A stretch of 50,872 bases of DNA. Origin: Pectobacterium sp. CFBP8739 (GTDB lineage Bacteria; Pseudomonadota; Gammaproteobacteria; Enterobacterales; Enterobacteriaceae). The notes beneath the pieces were generated by a model, which searched no databases, was not told the origin of the DNA, and saw only the letters and a program-made list of their open reading frames with translations. Where the stretch lies: positions 114,813-165,684 of the forward strand of contig NZ_JACDRR010000019.1 of NCBI RefSeq assembly GCF_013449375.1, given 5' to 3'. Made by a program: the position numbers and the translations under genes. This document shows, piece after piece, positions 20,544 through 29,487 of the stretch; position 1 is the stretch's first letter; the number at the start of each line of letters is the position of its first letter.

Positions 20544-21548
20544 TTAACCCACCCGCAGTTTATGCGAGGCTGAAGACGCCCGGTTATCGTTGCTGGCAGC
20601 CACGTCAAGATCGCGACTTTGCAACAGCAGCACTTGCGCAGCCACATCGCCGACCATCGCTTTGTAGCTGGCAATCGAACGAGCAAAGACGTTATAGATA
20701 ACTACCGCAGGAATCGCGGCAACCAGACCAATCGCCGTCGCCAGCAGGGCTTCTGCGATCCCCGGTGCGACTACCGCCAGATTGGTGGTTTGCGTCTGTG
20801 CGATACCGATGAAGCTGTTCATGATGCCCCATACCGTACCAAACAGCCCCACGAACGGAGCGACCGCGCCGACCGTCGCCAGATAGCCGTTACCACGCCC
20901 CATGTGACGCCCAGTAGCCGCCACGCGACGTTCCAGACGAAATGCGGTACGTTCTTTAATCCCGTTGTTGTCATCAGAACGTGCGGAAAGTTCCAGTTCG
21001 TTCTGCGCATCCACCAGCAGTTGCTGTGCGACGCTGCCAGCTTTGAACGCGTCGGCCGTTTCCAGCGCATCGTCCAGCGTTCTCGCCTGTTCCAACGCCA
21101 GATATTCGCGGCGCAGGCGGCGTTTCGCACCAGACATCTCAACGCTTTTACTGAAGAAGATCGCCCAGGTAATCACGGAGGCCAGCAGCAAGCCGATCAT
21201 CACCGTTTTCACCACGGCATCAGCGTGCTGGTACATACCCCAGACGGACAAATCGGTTTTCATCAGGTTATTGGTGCCCGGTGCCGCACTCGCTGGCAGC
21301 GAGAGGGCTGACGCCGGAGCATCGGCTGTCACAGGGGCAGAAGGAGATGCCGCAGCAGGCTGAGTGGCAGGCGCTGCATTCTCTGTCGATAACGGTGCCG
21401 TTGCGGGAGCCGCAAACGCATTTCCACTTAGTCCCGCCGTACACAGCAGGATAACCAGCACGCTACGGGAAAATGCGCTGAACGCGCCACGTTTTTTTTG
21501 CCAGGTTGATAACACCTGTTGAGTTGTATTACTGACAGCCGTCTTCAC
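20544..21548 (-). CDS. exbB: Biopolymer transport protein ExbB with N-terminal extension
   Basis: A 334-aa protein; E. coli ExbB is 244 aa. Residues 1-44 form a signal-like segment ending AFA, followed by about 50 residues rich in alanine, proline and serine, the long periplasmic extension seen in some ExbB proteins. The three transmembrane helices of the ExbB/TolQ/MotA family follow, including GLFGTVWGIMNSF. GTG at 21548 is chosen for GGAGG 8 nt upstream; a frame from 21668 has no ribosome support. Its leader contains three direct repeats and a Fur-like site, so iron should repress it. Confidence 0.94.
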   Translation of the reverse strand: MKTAVSNTTQQVLSTWQKKRGAFSAFSRSVLVILLCTAGLSGNAFAAPATAPLSTENAAPATQPAAASPSAPVTADAPASALSLPASAAPGTNNLMKTDLSVWGMYQHADAVVKTVMIGLLLASVITWAIFFSKSVEMSGAKRRLRREYLALEQARTLDDALETADAFKAGSVAQQLLVDAQNELELSARSDDNNGIKERTAFRLERRVAATGRHMGRGNGYLATVGAVAPFVGLFGTVWGIMNSFIGIAQTQTTNLAVVAPGIAEALLATAIGLVAAIPAVVIYNVFARSIASYKAMVGDVAAQVLLLQSRDLDVAASNDNRASSASHKLRVG

Positions 21549-21567
21549 GCTGTGCCTCCACCATTCA

Positions 21568-21612
21568 TTCTGTACAATCATCTGTTCTGTACAATCATCT
21601 GTTCTGTACAAT
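21568..21612 (-). repeat. Three direct repeats in the exbB leader
   Basis: TTCTGTACAAT occurs at 21568, 21585 and 21602, a 17-bp period; the last two copies belong to a perfectly repeated 17-bp unit. Each holds the palindrome TGTACA. They lie between the Fur-like site and the exbB start. They may be slippage products or protein-binding sites. Confidence 0.85.
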
Positions 21613-21682
21613 ATCCGCACATATTCGCAGGTATAATGCCGCAATAACGCAGCCTGAAATGATACCAAACCCTGAACGAATT

Positions 21683-21701
21683 GATAGTCGTTCTCATTAT
21701 T
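21683..21701 (-). promoter_or_regulatory. Fur box upstream of exbB
   Basis: On the minus strand the 19 bases match the Fur consensus GATAATGATAATCATTATC at 14 positions. Location 135 bp before the exbB start fits iron repression of the TonB energising system. Confidence 0.65.
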
Positions 21702-22257
21702 ATTTACACAAGATAATGCATTTTTCTTGCGTTCTAACAGGGTTTCTGGGGGACGGCCTGAACAGCAGATAGCCTACACAGCAATAGAAAACATAAGAAA
21801 AAAGGAAGAATGACATGCTGAGCATTCTCAGACAGAGAGAAGCAGGGTGTGGAATGCACATCTTGTGTTCTGGTACTCAACTTTTGTGATCACCATTAAG
21901 TTATCACACCATTTCCTACCAACAGATGATTAATTTTTAAAAACGAAATGCGGTTTTAAAAAAATAATTAAAGGAAAAACAAAAATTTAGTCATTCATCT
22001 TTGATAAAACCAGTGACATGAACTATACAAAACAGTATTTCATATTAGCTTTTTCTTTTGTGACGCGAGTCATTCTACGAAGTTGTATAATAGGTTAGCT
22101 TAGCTATCAGAGAATGCCAAAATGCGTTCAACAATAGCGAAATAGAACGCCATTCTCTCACTCTTAAATCCATTATTTATTATTCTATTTTTCATGGATT
22201 TAATTTTCAAATCGCTATTTGATGATTGCCATTACCCATATCGCTGGAGACTACTCA
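21702..22257. other. AT-rich intergenic region before the TRAP operon
   Basis: No ORF or RNA gene is supported in these 556 bp. The DNA is markedly AT-rich. One palindrome TGTGATCAC (21885-21893) is a possible regulator site but does not have CRP spacing. The TRAP promoter should lie in the right half. This is the left join of an apparent insertion between exbB and metC. Confidence 0.5.
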
Positions 22258-23235
22258 ATGAAGCTGTCGAAAAAATTGCTCGGCCTTTGCCTGGGTTCTG
22301 CCACACTGCTGATGAGCCAAACCCTTCTGGCACAACAAATTAAAGCCTCTGATGTTCACCCAGAAGGTTACCCTAATGTCGTTGCTGTTCAGAAAATGGG
22401 AGAGAAATTAAAAGCGGCTACCAATGGTAGACTGGAAATTAATATGTTTCCCGGCGGCGTGTTGGGTGATGAAAAACAAATGATTGAACAGGCACAGCTT
22501 GGCGCAATTGATATTATCCGCGTATCAATGACACCCGTTGCCGCTATTCTGCCAGAAATAGAAGTCTTCACACTGCCCTATATTTTCCGTGATGAAGATC
22601 ATATGCATAAAGTGTTGGATGGAAAAATCGGCCAGGAAATTGGCGATAAAATTACTAACAACAGCAAATCTAAACTGGTCTTTCTGGGCTGGATGGACGC
22701 AGGAACACGTAACTTAATCACCAAACAGCCTGTGGTGAAACCAGAAGATCTCAAGGGCATGAAAATTCGCGTTCAGGGTAGTCCAGTTGCGTTGGCCACG
22801 CTAAAAGCAATGGGTGCCAACTCGATTGCCATGGGCGTCAGTGAAGTCTTTAGCGGCATGCAAACCGGCGTCATTGACGGTACTGAAAATAACCCACCTA
22901 CGTTTGTCGCACACAACTACCTTCCTGTCGCGAAACATTATACCTGGAGCCGTCACTTTATCATTCCTGAGCTTTTCCTCTATTCCAAAGCCAAGTGGGA
23001 CAAACTTTCGAAAGAAGATCAGGATCTTATACTGAAGCTAGCGAAAGAAGCACAGCAAGAGCAACGCGTACTATGGAGTGCATATAATCAGCAGTCTCTG
23101 GACAAAATGAAAGCGGGTGGCGTTCAATTCCATGAGATTGACCCCGATTATTACTTTAAGGCTACGCAACCTGTACGCGATGAGTTTGGTGCCAAATATC
23201 AGGATCTGATTAAAGCCGTCGCCGACGTGAAATAA
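22258..23235 (+). CDS. dctP: TRAP transporter solute-binding protein DctP family
   Basis: A 325-aa periplasmic binding protein. A signal peptide occupies residues 1-25 (MKLSKKLLGLCLGSATLLMS, cut after LAQ). The family core includes GLKIR-like GMKIRVQGSPVALATLKAMG, whose arginine usually holds the substrate carboxylate, and the segment ENNPPTFVAHNYLPVAKHYT. The ligand is likely an organic or sugar acid but cannot be named. Start 22258 is chosen for GGAG 9 nt upstream and the signal peptide. A hairpin separates it from dctQ, as expected for a binding protein made in excess. Confidence 0.92.
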   Translation: MKLSKKLLGLCLGSATLLMSQTLLAQQIKASDVHPEGYPNVVAVQKMGEKLKAATNGRLEINMFPGGVLGDEKQMIEQAQLGAIDIIRVSMTPVAAILPEIEVFTLPYIFRDEDHMHKVLDGKIGQEIGDKITNNSKSKLVFLGWMDAGTRNLITKQPVVKPEDLKGMKIRVQGSPVALATLKAMGANSIAMGVSEVFSGMQTGVIDGTENNPPTFVAHNYLPVAKHYTWSRHFIIPELFLYSKAKWDKLSKEDQDLILKLAKEAQQEQRVLWSAYNQQSLDKMKAGGVQFHEIDPDYYFKATQPVRDEFGAKYQDLIKAVADVK

Positions 23236-23246
23236 CCGCTTAAGGT

Positions 23247-23274
23247 ACGGGTAAATCATAATGCATTTACCCGT
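23247..23274 (+). terminator. Intercistronic hairpin between dctP and dctQ
   Basis: A perfect 10-bp inverted repeat (ACGGGTAAAT and ATTTACCCGT) with an 8-nt loop, 11 bp after the dctP stop. No long T-tract follows, so it is more likely a partial terminator or mRNA 3'-end stabiliser that raises dctP over dctQM. Confidence 0.6.
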
Positions 23275-23298
23275 TCTTATCTCCATCAGGTAAATAAG

Positions 23299-23805
23299 AT
23301 GGCAAATAAATATATTTTAGCCATGGATGTCCTCTATAAAATTGCTATGTGGGTATCCGGCTTTGCTTTACTCATCATGACGATAATTATTCCAATAGGC
23401 ATATTCTCTCGTTACATCATGAATGAGGGAATATCCTGGCCAGAACCTATCTCAATTCTTTGCATGGTCACGTTCACCTTTGTTGGTGCAGCCGTCAGTT
23501 ATCGTGCCTGTACGCATATTGCCGTCACCATGCTAACCGACCGTTTACCAGAAAAAATGAAAAAAAGTTGTGCTTTTCTAGCCGATCTTTTGATGATGTT
23601 AATCACCGTATTTATTATTTATTACAGTTCTCAACTGTGTATTGAACTTTGGGAGCAACAGGTTGCCGAATTTCCATTATTAAGTGCCGGGCAAACTTAT
23701 TTACCTCTTCCGATCGGTTCACTTATCACTTTTCTATTCATCATCGAACGCATTTGCTTTGGCCCACAGGATAAGCGTCCTGTCGTCATGATCGGCAATG
23801 CCTAA
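23299..23805 (+). CDS. dctQ: TRAP transporter small membrane subunit DctQ
   Basis: A 168-aa protein with four hydrophobic segments, the DctQ topology. It includes the conserved pattern of a helix followed by FSRYIMNEGISWPEPISIL near residue 35-50. DctQ pairs with DctM in the inner membrane and is needed for uptake driven by sodium or proton gradients. It ends 15 bp before dctM with a GGAGCGAG ribosome site for the next gene. Confidence 0.9.
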   Translation: MANKYILAMDVLYKIAMWVSGFALLIMTIIIPIGIFSRYIMNEGISWPEPISILCMVTFTFVGAAVSYRACTHIAVTMLTDRLPEKMKKSCAFLADLLMMLITVFIIYYSSQLCIELWEQQVAEFPLLSAGQTYLPLPIGSLITFLFIIERICFGPQDKRPVVMIGNA

Positions 23806-23820
23806 TCTGGAGCGAGTATT

Positions 23821-25113
23821 ATGGATGCCTTTGTTTTACTTGCATCACTAGCGATATTGCTCGCCGTTGGTGTGCCCGTCGCCTATTCTGTTGGTTTGAG
23901 CGCGATTATCGGCGCATTTTGGATCGATATTCCATTGGAAGCGGTGATGATTCAAATCACCAGTGGCGTCAATAAATTCTCATTGCTGGCAATCCCCTTC
24001 TTTATTTTGGCTGGCGCCATTATGGCTGAAGGTGGTATTGCACGACGGCTGGTTAATTTTGCTTATATTTTCGTCGGATTTATTCGCGGCGGATTGTCTT
24101 TAGTTAACATTGTTGCGTCGACGTTTTTCGGTGCGATATCAGGTTCGTCCGTTGCTGATACAGCTTCTATCGGTTCGGTTATGATTCCTGAGATGGAAAA
24201 AAAAGGTTACCCGCGCGATTTTGCTGCCGCCGTTACCGCCAGTGGTTCTGTTCAGGCAATACTGATCCCGCCTAGTCATAATTCTGTGATTTACTCACTG
24301 GCGGCTGGTGGTTCTGTTTCTATCGCATCTCTATTCATTGCTGGTGTGTTACCCGGTATTTTACTGGGAGTGACCCTCATGGTGATGTGTGTGGGGTTTG
24401 CTCACAAACGAGGTTATCCAAAAGGCGAAGTCATTCCTTTTCGCCAAGCCGTGAAGATTTTCTTGGATACCTTGTGGGGGTTGATGACGGTCGTCATTAT
24501 CATGGGTGGGATCCTATCAGGCATCTTTACCGCAACCGAGTCTGCCGCCATTGCGTGTTTGTGGTCCTTCTTCGTGACCATGTTCATTTACAAAGACTAT
24601 AAATGGTCTGAATTACCCACCCTGATGTACCGCACGGTTAAAACGGTCACGATCGTGATGATTTTGATTGGTTTCGCTGCGGCGTTCGGTGCCATCATGA
24701 CCTATATGCAGTTGCCCGCCCGCATTACTGCGTTTTTTACCTCCATTTCGGATAACAAGTACGTCATCCTGATGTGTATTAACATCATGCTGCTGCTGCT
24801 CGGCACACTGATGGACATGGCCCCGCTCATTTTGATTTTGACGCCCGTACTTCTGCCTGTTGCTGTCTCACTCGGTGTCGATCCCGTTCATTTCGGCATG
24901 ATTATGATGGTTAACCTGGGGGTTGGATTAATCACACCACCAGTGGGATCAGTGCTTTTCGTTGCCAGTGCGGTGAGTAAGCAGAAGATAGAACAGGTCG
25001 TTAAAGCGATGCTGCCCTTCTACTGCGGGCTCTTCGTTGTGCTGATGCTGGTCACCTATATTCCGGCTATCTCACTCTGGCTGCCTAAGCTCTTTGGCGT
25101 CCATACGGGTTAA
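23821..25113 (+). CDS. dctM: TRAP transporter large membrane subunit DctM
   Basis: A 430-aa protein with about twelve hydrophobic segments, the transport channel of the DctPQM system. Family landmarks include FSLLAIPFFILAGAIMAEGG near residue 55, the SGSSVADTASIGSVMIPEM block near residue 100 and the GTLMDMAPLILILTPVLLPV block near residue 325. It closes the operon and is followed by a strong terminator hairpin. Confidence 0.93.
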   Translation: MDAFVLLASLAILLAVGVPVAYSVGLSAIIGAFWIDIPLEAVMIQITSGVNKFSLLAIPFFILAGAIMAEGGIARRLVNFAYIFVGFIRGGLSLVNIVASTFFGAISGSSVADTASIGSVMIPEMEKKGYPRDFAAAVTASGSVQAILIPPSHNSVIYSLAAGGSVSIASLFIAGVLPGILLGVTLMVMCVGFAHKRGYPKGEVIPFRQAVKIFLDTLWGLMTVVIIMGGILSGIFTATESAAIACLWSFFVTMFIYKDYKWSELPTLMYRTVKTVTIVMILIGFAAAFGAIMTYMQLPARITAFFTSISDNKYVILMCINIMLLLLGTLMDMAPLILILTPVLLPVAVSLGVDPVHFGMIMMVNLGVGLITPPVGSVLFVASAVSKQKIEQVVKAMLPFYCGLFVVLMLVTYIPAISLWLPKLFGVHTG

Positions 25114-25126
25114 CGCACGCACAATT

Positions 25127-25165
25127 GCGCCATGTTGTTCACCGCAATACAGAACAACATGGTGC
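25127..25165 (+). terminator. Terminator of dctPQM
   Basis: A 14-bp stem (25127-25140 and 25152-25165, one G-U pair) with an 11-nt loop, starting 14 bp after the dctM stop and followed by TTCTTGCTTTCTT. It separates the TRAP operon from metC. Confidence 0.75.
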
Positions 25166-25359
25166 TTCTTGCTTTCTTCCTGAAATGTTTTCATCTACCC
25201 CCCATCTTATCCTCCTTACGCCCACACGCCGCCCAAGCCGTGATAACGTAGGGCTAATACATCGAATAACGCCTCCTTGTTTCCTCACACTTTCACTATC
25301 AGGAATATCTGGCGTATTGGCTCATCCGGCAGGATTGAATAGAAAAGGTAATAGTGGTT

Positions 25360-26550
25360 ATGACAAGCAAAAAAACGGCAACAGCGTTAGTCTCCGCAGG
25401 GCGCAGTAAGAAATTCACTCAAGGTTCCGTCAATCCCGTTATTCAACGTGCCTCCTCTCTGGTATTCGATACCGTGCAGGACAAGAAACACGCCACCATT
25501 AACCGTGCCAAGGGTGCGCTATTCTACGGTCGCCGTGGCACACTGACCCATTTCTCCTTTCATGAAGCGATGGTGGAACTGGAAGGCGGTGCAGGCTGTG
25601 TGTTGTATCCATGCGGTGCAGCGGCTATCTCTAACGCGATTCTCTCTTTCGTTGCAGCGGGTGACCATGTGCTGGTGACCGGTTCAGCCTACGAACCCAC
25701 ACAGGGTTTCTGTAATACAGTCCTCAGTAAGCTGAACGTCAGCACTACCTATTTCGATCCACTTATCGGTGCCAACATTGCCGAACTGATCCAGCCTAAT
25801 ACCAAAGTGGTCTTTCTCGAATCGCCCGGATCCATCACGATGGAAGTCCATGATGTACCGGCAATAGTACAAGCCGTACGCCGCATCAATCCTGACATCG
25901 TTATCATGATTGATAATACCTGGGCGGCAGGCATCTTATTCAAAGCGTTCGACTTTGATATTGATATTTCTATTCAGTCAGCTACCAAATATATTGTTGG
26001 TCACTCCGATGCCATGATTGGCACCGCTGTCGCTAATGAACGCTGCTGGGAACAACTACGCGAGCACTCTTATCTGATGGGCCAAATGGTAGACGCCGAT
26101 AGCGCTTATGTCGCCAGCCGTGGCCTGCGCACACTGGGCGTTAGACTCAAACAGCATCAGGAAAGCAGCATCCGCATTGCGAAATGGCTGTCGGAGCAGC
26201 CCGAAGTCGCGGTGGTGAACCACCCGGCCTTACCTGAGTGCAAAGGACATGAATTCTATGTACGTGACTTTAGTGGCTGCAACGGCCTGTTTTCCTTCGT
26301 CTTGAAAGAGAAGCTCAGCCAAGAAGCACTGGCAAGCTATCTGGATCATTTTGAACACTTCAGCATGGCGTATTCCTGGGGGGGCTTTGAGTCGCTGATT
26401 CTGGCGAATCAGCCGGAAGATCTGGCTGCCATCCGTCCTGCTGGCGGCGTGGATTTTACCGGCACACTTATTCGGTTACATATTGGACTTGAAGACAGTG
26501 ACGATCTGATCGACGATCTGGCCGCGGGTTTCAGCAGGCTGCGCGCTTAG
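25360..26550 (+). CDS. metC: Cystathionine beta-lyase MetC
   Basis: A 396-aa PLP enzyme that converts cystathionine to homocysteine, pyruvate and ammonia in methionine synthesis. It aligns closely with E. coli MetC along its length. The PLP lysine is in [15 protein letters not shown] near residue 210 and the Tyr/Arg motif in [12 protein letters not shown] near residue 55. ATG at 25360 is chosen because it gives the same N-terminal length as E. coli MetC; GTG at 25354 lies closer to AAAAGG and is possible. In E. coli metC is next to exbB; here the TRAP operon separates them. Confidence 0.93.
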   Translation: MTSKKTATALVSAGRSKKFTQGSVNPVIQRASSLVFDTVQDKKHATINRAKGALFYGRRGTLTHFSFHEAMVELEGGAGCVLYPCGAAAISNAILSFVAAGDHVLVTGSAYEPTQGFCNTVLSKLNVSTTYFDPLIGANIAELIQPNTKVVFLESPGSITMEVHDVPAIVQAVRRINPDIVIMIDNTWAAGILFKAFDFDIDISIQSATKYIVGHSDAMIGTAVANERCWEQLREHSYLMGQMVDADSAYVASRGLRTLGVRLKQHQESSIRIAKWLSEQPEVAVVNHPALPECKGHEFYVRDFSGCNGLFSFVLKEKLSQEALASYLDHFEHFSMAYSWGGFESLILANQPEDLAAIRPAGGVDFTGTLIRLHIGLEDSDDLIDDLAAGFSRLRA

Positions 26551-26890
26551 TCTGGCAAGACGTCAGCAGGCTCACTGCGGCCAAACGGCAGGAAATAAAA
26601 TATCAGCGGGCAATAAAATATAGAAAGTGTGACGGCCATAAAGCCGCCACATCTTGATTTCCCCTGCGACGCGCTGGGGAATGCGTTATCATAATCATGA
26701 GTCAACGCTTACCAAAAACCGCGTTACCTTAACCAAAATTAAGCATTAAGCCTTGTCGCGTTCTCACAATACGGCAAGGCATTTTGCCCAACCGATTTTA
26801 GGGCTTGATAGGCAGTAGATTTCAGGTAATTCAGCGTTCCATCGCCGCAGGCCTGAGAGATAGTGAATATCGTCACTGGCGGGATGTAAT
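26551..26890. other. Intergenic region metC-yghB
   Basis: No gene is supported in these 340 bp. A stem with arms GCCTTG (26750-26755) and CAAGGC (26775-26780), extendable by CG pairs after one mismatch, is a possible metC terminator, followed by ATTTTG. The yghB promoter should lie to its right. Confidence 0.45.
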
Positions 26891-27550
26891 ATGAGTGTGG
26901 TTCACGACATTATTCAGGCGCTCTGGCAGCAGGATTTTAGTGCACTGGCCGATCCCCATGTCATTTGGGTGGTTTACGGCATCTTGTTCACAACGCTGTT
27001 TCTGGAAAACGGCCTGCTGCCTGCCTCTTTTCTGCCCGGCGACAGCCTACTGCTGCTCACCGGTGCCATGATTGCCAAAGGTGTGATGAGCTTTTTCCCT
27101 ACGATGGTTCTGCTTACCGTCGCGGCCAGCCTCGGCTGCTGGCTCAGCTACCTCCAAGGGCGCTGGCTGAGCGATACGCGTCTGGTAAAAGGTTGGCTGT
27201 TGCAGCTTCCTGCGCATTACCACCAGCGTGCTCATCACCTGTTCCACCGTCACGGCCTGATGGCGCTGCTGGTTGGCCGCTTTTTAGCGTTTATCCGCAC
27301 GCTGCTGCCAACGATGGCGGGTATTTCTGGGTTAAACAATACGCGTTTCCAAATTTTCAACTGGCTCAGCGGGCTGCTGTGGGTCGGGGGAATTGTCACG
27401 CTCGGCTATGCACTCAGCCACATTCCACTGGTCAAACGCCACGAAGATCTGGTGATGACCGCACTGATTCTGCTCCCGATTATTTTGCTGGTTAGTGGCC
27501 TGATTGGCATGGCTGTCGTGGTGTGGCGTAAAAAACGTGCCGTCGCCTAA
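26891..27550 (+). CDS. yghB: DedA-family membrane protein YghB
   Basis: A 219-aa inner-membrane protein closely matching E. coli YghB. DedA proteins are needed for envelope homeostasis, membrane potential and cell division, and members of the superfamily act as lipid flippases. The motifs [18 protein letters not shown] near residue 38 and [19 protein letters not shown] near residue 135, with the essential arginines, are intact. Position next to metC and yqhC is as in E. coli. It converges with yqhC, 28 bp apart. Confidence 0.93.
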   Translation: MSVVHDIIQALWQQDFSALADPHVIWVVYGILFTTLFLENGLLPASFLPGDSLLLLTGAMIAKGVMSFFPTMVLLTVAASLGCWLSYLQGRWLSDTRLVKGWLLQLPAHYHQRAHHLFHRHGLMALLVGRFLAFIRTLLPTMAGISGLNNTRFQIFNWLSGLLWVGGIVTLGYALSHIPLVKRHEDLVMTALILLPIILLVSGLIGMAVVVWRKKRAVA

Positions 27551-27578
27551 TCGGTAACTGCACGCTTTCTCAACGCAC

Positions 27579-28532
27579 TCAGTTTCCCTCAACCGCCATA
27601 TTGCTGGCCTTTAATCTCGCGACTTCATCGCCCGGTGTCGCACCGAAATAGCGTTTAAATTCTCGGCTAAACTGCGACACGCTCTCATACCCTACGCGAA
27701 CGGCCGCCACACCTGCTCTCAGCCCCTCATTGATCATCAGCATGCGCGCTTTGTGTAAGCGGTAGGATTTCAGGTACTGCAACGGCGATGTATTGGTGAC
27801 CGCTTTGAAGTTATGGTGAAATGCAGACACGCTCATGTTCACTTCCGCCGCCAGCTGTTCCACATTCAGGCTATCGGCATAGTGATTTTCGATACGTCGC
27901 AGAGACTTGGCAATCTGGCTGAAGTGCGTATGCCGATTGACCAACGCCTGTAATGCCGCACCGCGTTCACCGCAGAGCATATGATAGATAATCTCGCGCA
28001 CAATCGTCGGGCCCAGCACACGGGCATCACGCGGGTTATCCATCGCATCCAGTAGCCGTTCCACAGCACACAGAATTTCATCGGTCAGCGGCGCACTGTT
28101 CACGCCGCACGTACAGGAACAGGGGCGAGTCGTGCTATCGTCGTCACCAATGTCGATCAACAAATCCTGAAGCATCTGGATATCGATACGGATCGCCATC
28201 CCCACCAATGGATGTTCGGCGCTGGCTATCGTTTCACATTCGAACGGCAGCGGGACGGTCATCAACAGGTAGTTTTCAGGGTCATACTGGAAGGTTTTTC
28301 CGCCCAGATAACCAATCTTTTGGCCCTGAAAAATGATGACGATCGTCGGTTCATACATGACTGGCACACGCGGATGATGTTGCTCCGTGTACAGAATTTT
28401 GACCTGCGGGACGAGCGAAGGCGTGGTCCAGCTTTTGGTCGAACGGCGTATTGCCTGTTGAACGATGCGCTGCCGTACCGTCTGCGGCTCAGGCTGACTT
28501 TCCGTCAACATGACTTGAGTGTGCGTCACCAT
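27579..28532 (-). CDS. yqhC: AraC-family regulator YqhC
   Basis: A 317-aa regulator. Residues about 50-200 are the AraC-type cupin-like N-terminal domain; the C-terminal DNA-binding domain has two helix-turn-helix units ([20 protein letters not shown] and [20 protein letters not shown]). E. coli YqhC activates yqhD and dkgA in response to reactive aldehydes. A CSCTCG cysteine cluster near residue 140 could be an aldehyde or redox sensor. It is divergent from the nitroreductase-yqhD pair, and the 211-bp gap between them is the likely target. Confidence 0.92.
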   Translation of the reverse strand: MVTHTQVMLTESQPEPQTVRQRIVQQAIRRSTKSWTTPSLVPQVKILYTEQHHPRVPVMYEPTIVIIFQGQKIGYLGGKTFQYDPENYLLMTVPLPFECETIASAEHPLVGMAIRIDIQMLQDLLIDIGDDDSTTRPCSCTCGVNSAPLTDEILCAVERLLDAMDNPRDARVLGPTIVREIIYHMLCGERGAALQALVNRHTHFSQIAKSLRRIENHYADSLNVEQLAAEVNMSVSAFHHNFKAVTNTSPLQYLKSYRLHKARMLMINEGLRAGVAAVRVGYESVSQFSREFKRYFGATPGDEVARLKASNMAVEGN

Positions 28533-28743
28533 GATGTTATCTCGCTACTGGTTTGCTTTTCCTGCCCGAAGCCTCTCTCCTGACAGAAGAAACAAAATGA
28601 CATACTCGTGAATTATTATCACCCTTTTCTCCTGTATTTTGTAGAAATAGGCAATAAGCAAACAGAAATGTGCATTGAACGTCTTACGTGGGTTGATGAC
28701 AATATTGAGCATACCGTTACCCTTTCATCCCACGGGAAAAGAC

Positions 28744-29484
28744 ATGAATAAAACGATTGAACTGTTCACCTCACACCGCAGTGAACGTAGCTATCTTGAT
28801 AAAGCGATCCCCGAAGACGTGCTGGATGCCATTATTCAGTCTGCGCATCTGGCACCGACCTCCGTGAACTCTCAGCAGGTCTCGCTCATCGTCACCCGCG
28901 ACCCGGAACGCAAAGCCCGCATTGCCGAATTGGCTGGCGGCCAGCCGTGGATTGCCCAAGCACCGGTCTTCATCACCGTAGTGCTGGATATGCATAAAAC
29001 GCAGGTCGGAATTGCCATGAGCGATAAGCAGCAGCACGCCCATGAAAGCATAGAAAGCCTGATTTCCGGCACAACGGATGTCGGCATCGCGCTCGGCACG
29101 CTGATGGCCGCCGCACGCTCGTTTGGGCTGGGCATCGTCCCGATTGGCGGCATTCGTCGCGAGCCGCAGGCGATGATCGACTTTCTGGAACTGCCTGAAC
29201 TGACGTTCCCCGTCGCCGGCGTCGCTATCGGTTACGTGGACACACCTGCGCATCAGAAACCGCGCCTGCCGCTGAATTCCTTCCGTCATGATGAAACCTA
29301 TCATCAGGACGTTCTGCCTGCGGCGATCGAACAATATAACCACACGCTGGTGACACACTGGCAGCAAACCGGTCGCACAGACGGCGACAACTGGGGTGAC
29401 AACACCGCCAGCTACTATCAGCACATTTATTTCCCGAAAGTCTTACCCGCTATCCTCCAACAGGGCTTTAAACTGGACAAATAA
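28744..29484 (+). CDS. NfsA-like flavin nitroreductase
   Basis: A 246-aa member of the FMN-dependent NADPH nitroreductase superfamily. The N-terminal FMN-binding pattern SHRSERSYLDKAIPEDVLDA and PTSVNSQQV fits the NfsA/Frp branch. Start 28744 is chosen for GGGAAAAG just upstream; an earlier ATG at 28675 has no support. It is joined to yqhD by only 3 bp and lies opposite yqhC, so it is probably part of the YqhC aldehyde-stress regulon. This gene is absent between yqhC and yqhD in E. coli. The substrate is unknown; quinones, nitroaromatics or electrophiles are possible. Confidence 0.88.
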   Translation: MNKTIELFTSHRSERSYLDKAIPEDVLDAIIQSAHLAPTSVNSQQVSLIVTRDPERKARIAELAGGQPWIAQAPVFITVVLDMHKTQVGIAMSDKQQHAHESIESLISGTTDVGIALGTLMAAARSFGLGIVPIGGIRREPQAMIDFLELPELTFPVAGVAIGYVDTPAHQKPRLPLNSFRHDETYHQDVLPAAIEQYNHTLVTHWQQTGRTDGDNWGDNTASYYQHIYFPKVLPAILQQGFKLDK

Positions 29485-29487
29485 CCT

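Noticed and set aside
21885-21893. CRP site before dctP
   Set aside because: Half-sites TGTGA and TCACA are 14 bp apart, not 6; only a short palindrome remains.
25125-25409. 94-aa ORF between dctM and metC
   Set aside because: It runs over the terminator hairpin and into metC in another frame, with no ribosome site.
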